The notes beneath the pieces were generated by a model that was not told the origin of the DNA, searched no databases, and worked only from the letters and a program-made list of their open reading frames with translations. A stretch of 8,832 nt of DNA, from assembly GCA_964441245.1 (NCBI GenBank), contig CAYTVR010000300.1:1-8832 (forward strand). Direction: 5' to 3'. A program made the translations under genes and the position numbers. How positions within the stretch are numbered: the stretch's first letter is position 1; each line of letters starts with the position of its first letter. This DNA comes from JALZUU01 sp964441245 (GTDB taxonomy: Bacteria > Bacteroidota > Bacteroidia > Chitinophagales > Saprospiraceae). Positions 1-7,051 of this stretch are shown piece after piece.

Positions 1-1
1 A

Positions 2-3000
2 TTAAAAGCTTTAGAAATTGCCATCGAAACGGAGACGCCCCTACCCACTATTGCGAGTCAGTTTTACGAAAATTTCAAAACTAAAAAAGGAAAATATTCC
101 ATTGGTCTAATTGCAAAAAACAAGAAAAAACTACTAAATGAAATTAATTTCTTTAAAAGTAATTTGGATCGCAGTATTGAAAATGCTTCTATTCTAAAAA
201 CACCCAGTGGTAGTTATTTTAGTGGTGCACCTTTGGGTAAAGAAGCCAGAATTGCCTTTGTTTATCCCGGTTCTGCAACGGCATACGAAGGCTTGGGGCA
301 AGATGTTTTTCAACGCTTCCCAGACTTAATGGATCATTTTGAAAATCAGGTAGATTCTCTTGAACCATTTGTTTATCCTGACTATCTCAATCCAAAACGG
401 CTGTCCGCGAATGAAGATCAACCGGACTTTTATAGCAATGCCATTGCCATGATGTCCTGCGGTGTTTTTTTCTCAGCGGTTTACACCAGATTACTTCGCC
501 AGTATTTTAAATTAGAACCACAAATGGCATTTGGGTACAGCATGGGCGAATGTAGCAGCATGTGGTATTCTCTTGGATTATGGGATCCAAAAAATGCGGA
601 AGAATTTCAACAGTCTCCTATTTTCAAAAAACGATTTTCTGGTGATTTAGAACTATTAGCGGAACATTGGAATATTTCAACAACAGAAGCAAAGGCAAGA
701 TGGTTAAGCTTGATCGTCTTGGCCTCCAAAGAACAAATCGAACCGCTAGTCAATCAAAAAGATAAAGTTTATTTGACGTTTATCAATACTGCAAATGAAG
801 TTATTATTTCCGGAGATCGATCTCAATGTATGGAAATCATAGCAGAATTAAATTGTAAATCTGTAGAGGTTCCTTTTCAAAATGTTATTCATCATGACTT
901 TTGTAGAAATGAAAAAACGGGGATGATCAAAATGCATGATTTCCCATTATTGGAAAAACCTGCGATTGATTTTTATTCAAGTTTGACACAACAAAAAATC
1001 AATTTTGATTCGAAAGAAATAGCCCATAACTCTACCGAAGTCTGTTCGCAACAAGTTAATTTTCCGAAAATTGTTGAACACGTTTACGAAGAAGGTGCAA
1101 GAATTTTCATCGAAACTGGTGCAAGTTCAACCTGTACAAATTGGATCAAATCCATCTTAAATCAAAAGGAACATTTAGCTCTAGCTATTGATCAAAAAGG
1201 CAAATCAACAGAACAATCTTTATTAGAATTGCTGGCCGCATTGATTAGTCATGGACTAGATATCGATCTCTCTCATTTATTTCAAGTCAATGAAAATGAA
1301 ACCAAGAGTGGACGTTTTATGGCATCAATTGTACCGGGAGGTCACCGAGTATTTGATGAGTTTTACCAACCAGCTATCAAAGAAAAATTCAAACAAAAAA
1401 AGAGTGTATTCGCAAACGCAATTCGTCAAAGCGTTTTACCAAAGACTTCAACAACATTAAGCAATCAAAATATCATTTCCGATACTTATCGAAATAAAAA
1501 TACCATTACAACTATGGAATTACCAACGAAATCCATTCCAACCAAAACACCTCAAACAAAAAAAATCGCTGAGAATGGTTTGCCCATTTATGATTTTACC
1601 CATAACGAACATTTGAAAGACAAAAACATTGTATTTACGCAACAAGATCTAGAAGAATTTGCAACTGGAAAAATTGCCAATGTCTTTGGTCAAGATTATG
1701 CTATTATTGATTCTTATCGAAGAAGAGTGATGCTACCAATGTACCCTTATTTATTGGTCAGTCGAGTCACTGGCTTAAAAGGAACAAAAGGAGTATACCA
1801 AGCTTCTACGATGCAAACCGAATATGATATTCCGCATAATGCTTGGTTTACAACAGATGGTCAAATCCCTTGGGCGGTCTCTGTCGAATCAGGTCAATGT
1901 GATTTATTATTGATTTCTTACTTGGGGATTGATTTCGAAAATAAAGGAAATCTTATTTACCGATTATTAGATTGCACCTTGACTTTTGTTGATGATTTAC
2001 CCTTTGAAGGACAAACCTTGCGTTACGATATTTCCATTAATTCTTTTATTAGGAATGGTGAAAATTTGTTGTTCTTTTTTAGTTATCGTTGTTATGTAGA
2101 AGATCGGCTGGTGCTAAAAATGGATGGCGGTTGTGCTGGATTTTTCACTGATGAACAATTAGAAGAAGGCAATGGAGTCGTATACACAGATAAAGAAAAA
2201 GAGGTTCGCTCTAATGCTGTAAAACGCCGTTTCACTCCTTTGTTGCAAACCCAAAAAACTGCTTTTAGCAAAACCGATTTACGACATCTAATCAATGGAG
2301 AAGCCGAAAAATGTTTTGATGATAAATCCTATTTCGCCAATGGTCGCAATCCCTCTTTATGTTTACCACCAGAAAAAATATTAATGTTAGATCGAATTAC
2401 TTCTGTGGATATTCATGGTGGTGCTTATGGTCTTGGTTTGATTGTAGCAGAAAAAGATTTACATCCTGATGATTGGTATTTTCCTTGTCATTTCCGAGAT
2501 GACGAAGTTCTTGCAGGATCATTACAAGCAGAAGGCGGTGGAAATTTATTGCGATTTTTTATGTTGATGTTAGGATTGCAACGATTGACAAAAGACGCTA
2601 GATATCAACCTGTTTTTGATTTACCACAAAAGGTTCGTTGCCGAAAACAAGTGACCCCAAAGGATACTAAACTGGTCTATCGATTAGAAATAAAAGAAAT
2701 TGGCTTGGTACCCCATCCATATGTCATTGGAGATTTAGAAATCATTTCAGATGGTGTAGTGACGGTGCATTTTGAAAACCTTGGACTACAGTTAAGAGAA
2801 AAAGATAAGCCAAAATATTTAGAAACAACAGCAGGTGTCAAAATCTCACCAAGATCAGAAGGTGCTCTCTTGAACGAAGAAAAAATTACCACTTTTGCTT
2901 TAGATGATTTATCAAAATGTTTTGGTCCTGACTTTGCAGTCTATGATGGTCTAACGGTGTCTCGACAACCGAATACGGACTTACAATTGATTTCAAGAGT

Positions 3001-4015
3001 TTTAAAAATAGACGGTACTCGTGGAGATTTTAGCAAGCCTTCTACGATTTATGCAGAATACGATGTGCCCATTGATGCTTGGTATTATCAACAGAATTCT
3101 AGTATGACCATGCCCTACTCTATTTTGATGGAAATCGCTTTACAACCTTGTGGTTTACTCGGCGCTTATTTGGGTAGTACTTTGCAGTTTGCAGATAAAA
3201 ATTTATACTTTAGAAATTTAGACGGTGATGGTGAAATGTTTGATTTACCAATCGGCACAGACTTTCGTGGTAAAACAATTACAAACAAAGCAGTCTTACT
3301 TTCTTCGATTGCATTAGGTGGAGTGATTATTCAAAAATACACTTTTGAATGTGCGATTGATGGACATATTTTCTATAAAGGAAAATCTGCATTTGGATTT
3401 TTTCCGGGTGAGTCTTTAGCAGCTCAAGTTGGTTTAGACAATGGACAAGAAATCTCTGCTTGGTATGAACAACAAGGATTAGCGCCATCCAATTATATGC
3501 AAATCAAGTTGGATTCCCTTTACGGGAAAATGAAACTCTTTAAAGCTCCAGTAGATAAACCGCATTACAAAATTGCTGGAGATCAATTGAATTTATTGGA
3601 CCACCTAAAAATCGTAAAAGATGGTGGCGAACATGGAAAAGGTTATGTCTATGCGAGCAAAGTGGTACAAACCTATGATTGGTTTTTTACTTGTCACTTT
3701 TATCAAGATCCAGTAATGCCCGGTTCATTGGGCGTGGAGGGAATTTTACAGGCCATTCAGGTTTTTGCTTTACAGCAAGACTTGGGTAAAGATTTTAAAA
3801 ACCCACGTTTTGTGCAATTGGATAATCATAAAACAGTTTGGAAATATCGTGGACAGATTTTATTAGATGCGAAAGAAATGCATTTAGAAGCACATATCAA
3901 ATCTATTGAAATGGTCAATGGACAATTGAGAATTATTACCGATGCTTACCTTTGGAATGAAGGAACTCGGATTTATCAGTTGACAGATTTGGGAATTGGA
4001 ATTGAAGAGGCTTAG
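2..4015 (+). CDS. pfaC: PUFA synthase subunit, C-terminal part: acyltransferase plus two FabA-like dehydratase domains (5' partial)
   Basis: This subunit of an iterative cytosolic PUFA synthase acts on ACP-bound chains made from malonyl units. The frame is open from base 2, so the start is upstream; 1337 residues are visible, numbered here from base 2. Residues 1-75 resemble a ketosynthase-to-AT linker. The AT domain (about 80-430) has nucleophile Ser180 in GYSMGECSS and a likely catalytic His at 297/298, about 117 residues later, as in FabD-type enzymes. A Thr/Lys/Asn-rich linker (about 460-525) follows. Dehydratase 1 (about 545-930) carries DGQIPWAVSVESGQCD and catalytic pair His830/Glu844 in CHFRDDEVLAGSL. 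Dehydratase 2 (about 960-1335) carries MPYSILMEIALQPCG and His1232/Glu1246 in CHFYQDPVMPGSLGVEG. The His-Glu spacing of 14 matches FabA His70/Asp84. Marine gammaproteobacteria encode the AT separately (PfaB) and have KS-CLF-DH-DH in PfaC; myxobacterial Pfa3 has KS-CLF-AT-DH-DH-AGPAT. This protein resembles Pfa3 but stops after dehydratase 2, with no C-terminal AGPAT. Upstream KS-CLF is inferred. The symbol pfaC follows the dehydratases. A TTG at 164 is not the start. Confidence 0.93.
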   Translation, partial: LKALEIAIETETPLPTIASQFYENFKTKKGKYSIGLIAKNKKKLLNEINFFKSNLDRSIENASILKTPSGSYFSGAPLGKEARIAFVYPGSATAYEGLGQDVFQRFPDLMDHFENQVDSLEPFVYPDYLNPKRLSANEDQPDFYSNAIAMMSCGVFFSAVYTRLLRQYFKLEPQMAFGYSMGECSSMWYSLGLWDPKNAEEFQQSPIFKKRFSGDLELLAEHWNISTTEAKARWLSLIVLASKEQIEPLVNQKDKVYLTFINTANEVIISGDRSQCMEIIAELNCKSVEVPFQNVIHHDFCRNEKTGMIKMHDFPLLEKPAIDFYSSLTQQKINFDSKEIAHNSTEVCSQQVNFPKIVEHVYEEGARIFIETGASSTCTNWIKSILNQKEHLALAIDQKGKSTEQSLLELLAALISHGLDIDLSHLFQVNENETKSGRFMASIVPGGHRVFDEFYQPAIKEKFKQKKSVFANAIRQSVLPKTSTTLSNQNIISDTYRNKNTITTMELPTKSIPTKTPQTKKIAENGLPIYDFTHNEHLKDKNIVFTQQDLEEFATGKIANVFGQDYAIIDSYRRRVMLPMYPYLLVSRVTGLKGTKGVYQASTMQTEYDIPHNAWFTTDGQIPWAVSVESGQCDLLLISYLGIDFENKGNLIYRLLDCTLTFVDDLPFEGQTLRYDISINSFIRNGENLLFFFSYRCYVEDRLVLKMDGGCAGFFTDEQLEEGNGVVYTDKEKEVRSNAVKRRFTPLLQTQKTAFSKTDLRHLINGEAEKCFDDKSYFANGRNPSLCLPPEKILMLDRITSVDIHGGAYGLGLIVAEKDLHPDDWYFPCHFRDDEVLAGSLQAEGGGNLLRFFMLMLGLQRLTKDARYQPVFDLPQKVRCRKQVTPKDTKLVYRLEIKEIGLVPHPYVIGDLEIISDGVVTVHFENLGLQLREKDKPKYLETTAGVKISPRSEGALLNEEKITTFALDDLSKCFGPDFAVYDGLTVSRQPNTDLQLISRVLKIDGTRGDFSKPSTIYAEYDVPIDAWYYQQNSSMTMPYSILMEIALQPCGLLGAYLGSTLQFADKNLYFRNLDGDGEMFDLPIGTDFRGKTITNKAVLLSSIALGGVIIQKYTFECAIDGHIFYKGKSAFGFFPGESLAAQVGLDNGQEISAWYEQQGLAPSNYMQIKLDSLYGKMKLFKAPVDKPHYKIAGDQLNLLDHLKIVKDGGEHGKGYVYASKVVQTYDWFFTCHFYQDPVMPGSLGVEGILQAIQVFALQQDLGKDFKNPRFVQLDNHKTVWKYRGQILLDAKEMHLEAHIKSIEMVNGQLRIITDAYLWNEGTRIYQLTDLGIGIEEA

Positions 4016-4035
4016 ATTAAAAAGAAAACATAATT

Positions 4036-5658
4036 ATGAATACGAAAAGTAAATTATTTTGGAAAGGTTCTCCGCGAGCTATTTCATTTGACCATGAAGG
4101 AATGCGTCAAAAATTAATGGCGATGGATCAAACTTGTTTTGTCCTTAAGGATTTTAGAGGAAGATTGGGGGTGGCTCATGGTGGAGAATTTAGTACGGAA
4201 GGTCCAGGTTTAGAAGTGGAATCCATGGTCGCTCCAATGACTCCTGAGCAATTAGGCGATCCTTCGTTTAGAGCTGATTATCAATTGAAGTATGCTTATA
4301 AAACGGGTGCTATGGCCAATGGAATTGCTTCCGAAGCTTTGGTCACGGCTATTGGTAAAGCTGGATTTTTAGGCTCTTTTGGCGCTGCTGGTTTAGTGCC
4401 TGATCGAGTCAAAAAAGCGATCCATGAAATTCAAGCCAACTTATCCAATCAAAGCTATGCTTTCAATTTGATCAATAGTCCGACAGAGGAAGCATTGGAA
4501 GCCGGAGCAGTTCAATTGTTTTTAGATCATGGTGTACGTGTGGTAGAAGCCTCTGCTTATTTGGCATTGTCGGAACATATTATTCACTACCGAGCAGCAG
4601 GTTTGTCGCAAGACACAGAAGGGAATATTTTAATACAAAACAAGGTAATTGCAAAAATATCAAGAACAGAAGTAGCCCGTCACTTTTTACAACCTGCCCC
4701 TAAGAACATATTGGATAGCTTAGTTGCAAAAGGAAAAATCACCGCTTTGCAAGCCGACCTAGCCTCTAAAGTAGCCATGGCAGATGACATTACTGTAGAA
4801 GCTGATTCGGGTGGGCATACGGACAATCGACCTTTGGTAGCTTTGTTGCCCGTGATCATTCGTTTACGTGATGAATTGCAAGAGAAATATCAATTCACTA
4901 AAAAGATTCGAGTGGGTGCAGCAGGTGGTATTTCTACGCCAGAATCAGCATTGGCCGCTTTTATGATGGGCGCAGCATATGTGGTGACCGGATCTGTCAA
5001 TCAAGCTTGTGTTGAAGCAGGCACTTCGGAGCATGTAAGAAAATTGTTATCCCAAGTATCTTCTACGGATATTATGATGGCTCCTGCCTCGGACATGTTT
5101 GAAATGGGCGTAGAATTGCAAGTACTCAAAAGGGGAACCTTATTTGGCCCACGAGCCAAAAAGTTATATCACTACTATCAAAATTATAAATCTATTGATG
5201 ATATCCCAGCAACGGAAAGAGCCTCATTAGAAAAACAAATTTTCCGTCAATCTATGGAATCGATTTGGCAGTCATGTGTTGAGTTTTTCGAAAGCAGAGA
5301 TCCACATCAAATTGAACGTGCAAAGGATAATCCTCATCGAAAAATGGCCTTGATTTTTAGATGGTATCTTGGTCTGTCTTCTAATTGGGCCAATGGTGGT
5401 ATAGAAGATAGAAAAACAGATTATCAAATCTGGTGTGGCCCCTCAATGGGATCATTTAATAATTGGGTCAAAGGCAGCTACTTAGAAGATTATAACAATA
5501 GACATGCAGCAGATGTAGCCGAACACATCATGAATGGAGCAGCTTATTTATATCGTATCCAAGCTTTGCAAATGCAAGGAATCGAATTGCCAAAAGAAGT
5601 GCAAAATTGGCTATTGGATAAGCCATTGGTTGGAATTGAAAAAAGCCTTGTTGGATAA
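4036..5658 (+). CDS. pfaD: PUFA synthase enoyl reductase PfaD (FMN-dependent, 2-nitropropane dioxygenase-like)
   Basis: PfaD is the trans-acting enoyl-ACP reductase of PUFA synthases. It reduces 2-trans-enoyl intermediates with FMN and a nicotinamide cofactor. The 540 residues match the family's usual length. The N-terminal LFWKGSPRAISFD (7-19) is typical of PfaD. A TIM-barrel flavin domain follows, with GFLGSFGAAGLVPD (110-123), EADSGGHTDNRP (255-266), GAAGGIST (294-301) and VVTGSVNQ (316-323). The glycine-rich stretches fit FMN phosphate binding, and His261 lies at the usual active-site position of nitronate-monooxygenase-like proteins. The C-terminal third (about 365-515, with DNPHRKMALIFRWYLGLSS and WCGPSMGSFNNWVKG) is specific to PfaD rather than generic nitronate monooxygenases. 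The ATG lies 20 bases after the preceding stop, with no separate promoter between, so both genes are probably cotranscribed. No Shine-Dalgarno is seen, as usual in Bacteroidota. No convincing terminator follows. The frame is intact and complete. Confidence 0.96.
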   Translation: MNTKSKLFWKGSPRAISFDHEGMRQKLMAMDQTCFVLKDFRGRLGVAHGGEFSTEGPGLEVESMVAPMTPEQLGDPSFRADYQLKYAYKTGAMANGIASEALVTAIGKAGFLGSFGAAGLVPDRVKKAIHEIQANLSNQSYAFNLINSPTEEALEAGAVQLFLDHGVRVVEASAYLALSEHIIHYRAAGLSQDTEGNILIQNKVIAKISRTEVARHFLQPAPKNILDSLVAKGKITALQADLASKVAMADDITVEADSGGHTDNRPLVALLPVIIRLRDELQEKYQFTKKIRVGAAGGISTPESALAAFMMGAAYVVTGSVNQACVEAGTSEHVRKLLSQVSSTDIMMAPASDMFEMGVELQVLKRGTLFGPRAKKLYHYYQNYKSIDDIPATERASLEKQIFRQSMESIWQSCVEFFESRDPHQIERAKDNPHRKMALIFRWYLGLSSNWANGGIEDRKTDYQIWCGPSMGSFNNWVKGSYLEDYNNRHAADVAEHIMNGAAYLYRIQALQMQGIELPKEVQNWLLDKPLVGIEKSLVG

Positions 5659-5763
5659 ATGACTTTGTAATTCATGGAACATATAGTTAGGATCATGTGA
5701 ATAATAACTTATAACAAAGGTGAAGAATTGTTTTCATGATTCTTAATAAATGAGGAGGATTAT

Positions 5764-5792
5764 TTTGTGGAAAAAATAAATTTAGTACTTTG
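5764..5792 (+). promoter_or_regulatory. Weak Bacteroidota-type promoter candidate
   Basis: TTTG at 5764-5767 is followed 18 bases later by TACTTTG at 5786-5792. The latter is one base short of the Bacteroidota -7 consensus TAnnTTTG. If used, it would start transcription near 5798 and give the gene at 5984 a leader of about 185 nt that contains the inverted repeat. The match is imperfect in AT-rich DNA, so this is tentative. Confidence 0.25.
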
Positions 5793-5812
5793 TCGAATAT
5801 TTAGATCATAGT

Positions 5813-5879
5813 AGGCATTAAAAATTTGAATTGGCATCTCTATTGCAAATACTATTATATATAGAGCACTTTAATGCCT
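5813..5879. repeat. 10-bp perfect inverted repeat with 47-nt spacer
   Basis: AGGCATTAAA at 5813-5822 is the exact reverse complement of TTTAATGCCT at 5870-5879. Inside the loop, ATTTG (5824-5828) can also pair with CAAAT (5846-5850). The arms could form a long-looped RNA hairpin in the leader of the downstream gene or act as paired protein sites. No T tract follows, so it does not look like an intrinsic terminator. Function is unknown. Confidence 0.55.
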
Positions 5880-5983
5880 TATTCATTTAAACAAAGAGTA
5901 TTTTTTTGGATACCCATAATATTCTGTAGAGGAGAATCGTTTATCAATCAATTGTTCCCTACAAGAACCACAAACGTTAAACC

Positions 5984-6406
5984 ATGAGATTTATTTTTTC
6001 GCTTTTATCCTTAATTTTATTACCATTTTTGGCGCAAGCCCAATTTACAACCGCAGAGAATGGATTGACCATTATTGTTACTGATGGGACCGAAATCGGT
6101 AAGAAAAGTATCCAACAAGCTCCAGGAGGTGAATTTGTTGATCCTATTCGACCTTTGGGCATGGCTGATGCCATTCAAGCTGCTGCTTTTCTAGATCGAC
6201 CATCTTATGGAAAAGCAGGTTTTTTATTGATCTTCTGTGTCAATGATTCTGTTGGAGATCAACAAGGGATTTTGATTATCAATGGTAAAGTAGAAAGAGG
6301 TGTTTATCGACTGATACGTCAAAAAAATGCGATTGATGAGGAAATTCCAGAAGGTATGCTCCCCTATCGACTTTCAGGTAAGGTGTATTTATTGGGGCTT
6401 AGTTAG
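5984..6406 (+). CDS. Small secreted protein of unknown function
   Basis: This 140-residue protein is not one I recognise. Residues 1-20 (MRFIFSLLSLILLPFLAQAQ) form a clear Sec signal peptide with a short basic start, a hydrophobic core and a likely cleavage at AQA-Q, the pattern usual in Bacteroidota. There is no lipobox Cys, so it is predicted to be periplasmic or secreted rather than a lipoprotein. The mature part is about 120 residues with one Cys (85), a Gly/Pro-containing middle (QQAPGGEFVDPIRPLGMADA, 44-63) and alternating hydrophobic stretches (GFLLIFCV, GILIING) that suggest a small beta-rich fold. The ATG at 5984 is chosen because it begins the signal peptide directly. The gene follows pfaD on the same strand but 325 bases away, so a shared transcript is uncertain. 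A strong terminator follows it. Confidence 0.75.
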   Translation: MRFIFSLLSLILLPFLAQAQFTTAENGLTIIVTDGTEIGKKSIQQAPGGEFVDPIRPLGMADAIQAAAFLDRPSYGKAGFLLIFCVNDSVGDQQGILIINGKVERGVYRLIRQKNAIDEEIPEGMLPYRLSGKVYLLGLS

Positions 6407-6477
6407 TTTTTGGAGGCTGGGTTTCTCGTTATTATTTTCCATCATTTTAAACAAATAAACAGTCTTCAATAAAAAGG

Positions 6478-6518
6478 AAAAGGAGAAGCAAACCTGATTG
6501 GATGCTTCTCCTTTTTTT
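6478..6518. terminator. Bidirectional intrinsic terminator between convergent genes
   Basis: A 13-bp perfect stem is formed by 6478-6490 (AAAAGGAGAAGCA) and 6503-6515, with a 12-nt loop. On the + strand it continues into a run of seven T (6512-6518). On the - strand the A-rich bases at 6471-6481 supply a T-rich tail. It ends the secreted-protein gene (stop at 6406) on one strand and the SCP2 gene (stop at 6537) on the other. Confidence 0.9.
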
Positions 6519-6536
6519 ATGATATATCTTTTATGC

Positions 6537-6833
6537 TTAAGCAAATAAAGATTGTAGCTTCATCGCTATACTCATATCGCCAGAGATTTTAACTTTACCA
6601 GTCATCACCGCTGTCATAGGATTTAATTCTCCTTTTGCTAAAGCTGCAAAATCTTCTTGAGAGACAGTGACTGTACAATCTGCATCTTTATCATCTAAAG
6701 AGACTTGATTGGAATCACCAGTGCCATCTACAAATAATTTAGCTGAACCAAAGTCAAATTTCAAGGTTTTACCTAGTGCTGGTGCGGTTGCTGCTTTTTG
6801 TTGGATACCGCTTAAAAGGGCTTCAATACTCAT
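6537..6833 (-). CDS. SCP2 sterol/lipid-binding domain protein
   Basis: This 98-residue protein consists of a single SCP2 (sterol carrier protein 2) fold, a small cytosolic domain with a hydrophobic tunnel that binds fatty acyl chains, sterols or other lipids. Supporting features are the amphipathic N-terminal helix (SIEALLSGIQQK), the beta strands TLKFDFGSAKLFVDG (23-37) and ADCTVTVSQEDFAALAKGEL (51-70), and the family C-terminus NPMTAVMTGKVKISGDMSIA (71-90) followed by MKLQSLF. The short length equals the stand-alone SCP2 proteins found in many bacteria. There is no signal peptide. It is transcribed alone, convergent with the secreted-protein gene and divergent from the araC-type gene. The ATG at 6833-6831 is preceded by AT-rich DNA with no Shine-Dalgarno. 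A lipid-handling role is expected from the family, but the ligand is unknown and any link to the PUFA products made next door is only inference. Confidence 0.88.
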   Translation of the reverse strand: MSIEALLSGIQQKAATAPALGKTLKFDFGSAKLFVDGTGDSNQVSLDDKDADCTVTVSQEDFAALAKGELNPMTAVMTGKVKISGDMSIAMKLQSLFA

Positions 6834-6915
6834 TTCAAATTAATTTTAATGTAAAAAATTTAGCCATTACCTAATAACAGCTATTTATTCAGACTTTATT
6901 CTGAGTCGTGAGTCA

Positions 6916-6923
6916 CAAACTTA
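6916..6923 (-). promoter_or_regulatory. Candidate -7 element for the SCP2 gene
   Basis: On the - strand this reads TAAGTTTG, a perfect match to the Bacteroidota -7 consensus TAnnTTTG, and would give the SCP2 mRNA a leader of roughly 75-80 nt. No TTTG is found at the usual distance upstream, so the -33 element is missing or degenerate. The short palindrome GTGA-G-TCAC (6908-6916) covers the expected start site and could be an operator. Confidence 0.4.
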
Positions 6924-6984
6924 GTGAAAATTCGCTAAATCTTTGAATGGCTTAACAAATTTATTTGAACTAGATTCTATATCT

Positions 6985-7000
6985 TCCAAATTGGTTTGGA
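6985..7000. promoter_or_regulatory. Palindrome TCCAAA-N4-TTTGGA upstream of the araC-type promoter
   Basis: The two 6-bp arms are exact reverse complements separated by TTGG, and the palindrome lies 16 bases upstream of the -33 element of the regulator gene. The position suits an operator for a dimeric regulator. Palindromes of this size arise by chance in AT-rich DNA, so only its location speaks for it. Confidence 0.3.
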
Positions 7001-7016
7001 TCGCCATTGAAATAAA

Positions 7017-7047
7017 TTTGAAGGGCTAAGAATGCATTGTATATTTG
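7017..7047 (+). promoter_or_regulatory. Bacteroidota sigma-A promoter of the araC-type gene
   Basis: TTTG at 7017-7020 (-33), a 19-base spacer, then TATATTTG at 7040-7047 (-7) match the phylum consensus TTTG-N19-TAnnTTTG exactly. Transcription should begin about 4-6 bases after the -7 element, near 7051-7053, which coincides with the ATG at 7052. The mRNA is therefore probably leaderless or nearly so. A longer frame starting with TTG at 7037 would begin inside this promoter, which argues against that start. Confidence 0.75.
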
Positions 7048-7051
7048 TCTA

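Larger units (their letters stand above)
5659..5983. other. 325-base intergenic region after pfaD
   Basis: This AT-rich region has no credible gene. It holds the 10-bp inverted repeat at 5813-5879 and a weak promoter-like pair at 5764-5792, listed separately. A purine-rich AGGAGG at 5753-5758 resembles a Shine-Dalgarno sequence and precedes a 14-codon frame from GTG at 5767. That is too short to call. No terminator hairpin with a T run follows pfaD; the only nearby pairing (ATTCA 5670-5674 with TGAAT 5698-5702) is weak and lacks a T tract, so read-through into the next gene is possible. Confidence 0.6.

Noticed and set aside
164..166. TTG at 164 as the start of the PUFA synthase subunit
   Set aside because: The same frame is open back to base 2 and encodes linker-like sequence continuous with the AT domain; no promoter or start context is present. 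The gene starts upstream of the window.
2092..2892. Frames of 67 and 71 codons on the - strand inside the dehydratase region
   Set aside because: They lie wholly within the strongly conserved PUFA synthase gene and encode no recognisable protein; they are antisense shadows.
5767..5811. 14-codon GTG frame preceded by AGGAGG at 5753-5758
   Set aside because: Shine-Dalgarno sequences are little used in Bacteroidota, the peptide is only 14 residues with no distinctive features, and AGGAGG can occur by chance.
5977..6174. 65-codon frame on the - strand opposite the small secreted protein
   Set aside because: The + strand frame has a clear signal peptide and better composition; the antisense frame has no support.
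6534..6543. 10-bp palindrome TGCTTAAGCA at the SCP2 stop codon
   Set aside because: It has no loop for a hairpin, lies over coding sequence and the stop codon, and the terminator next to it already explains the local structure.
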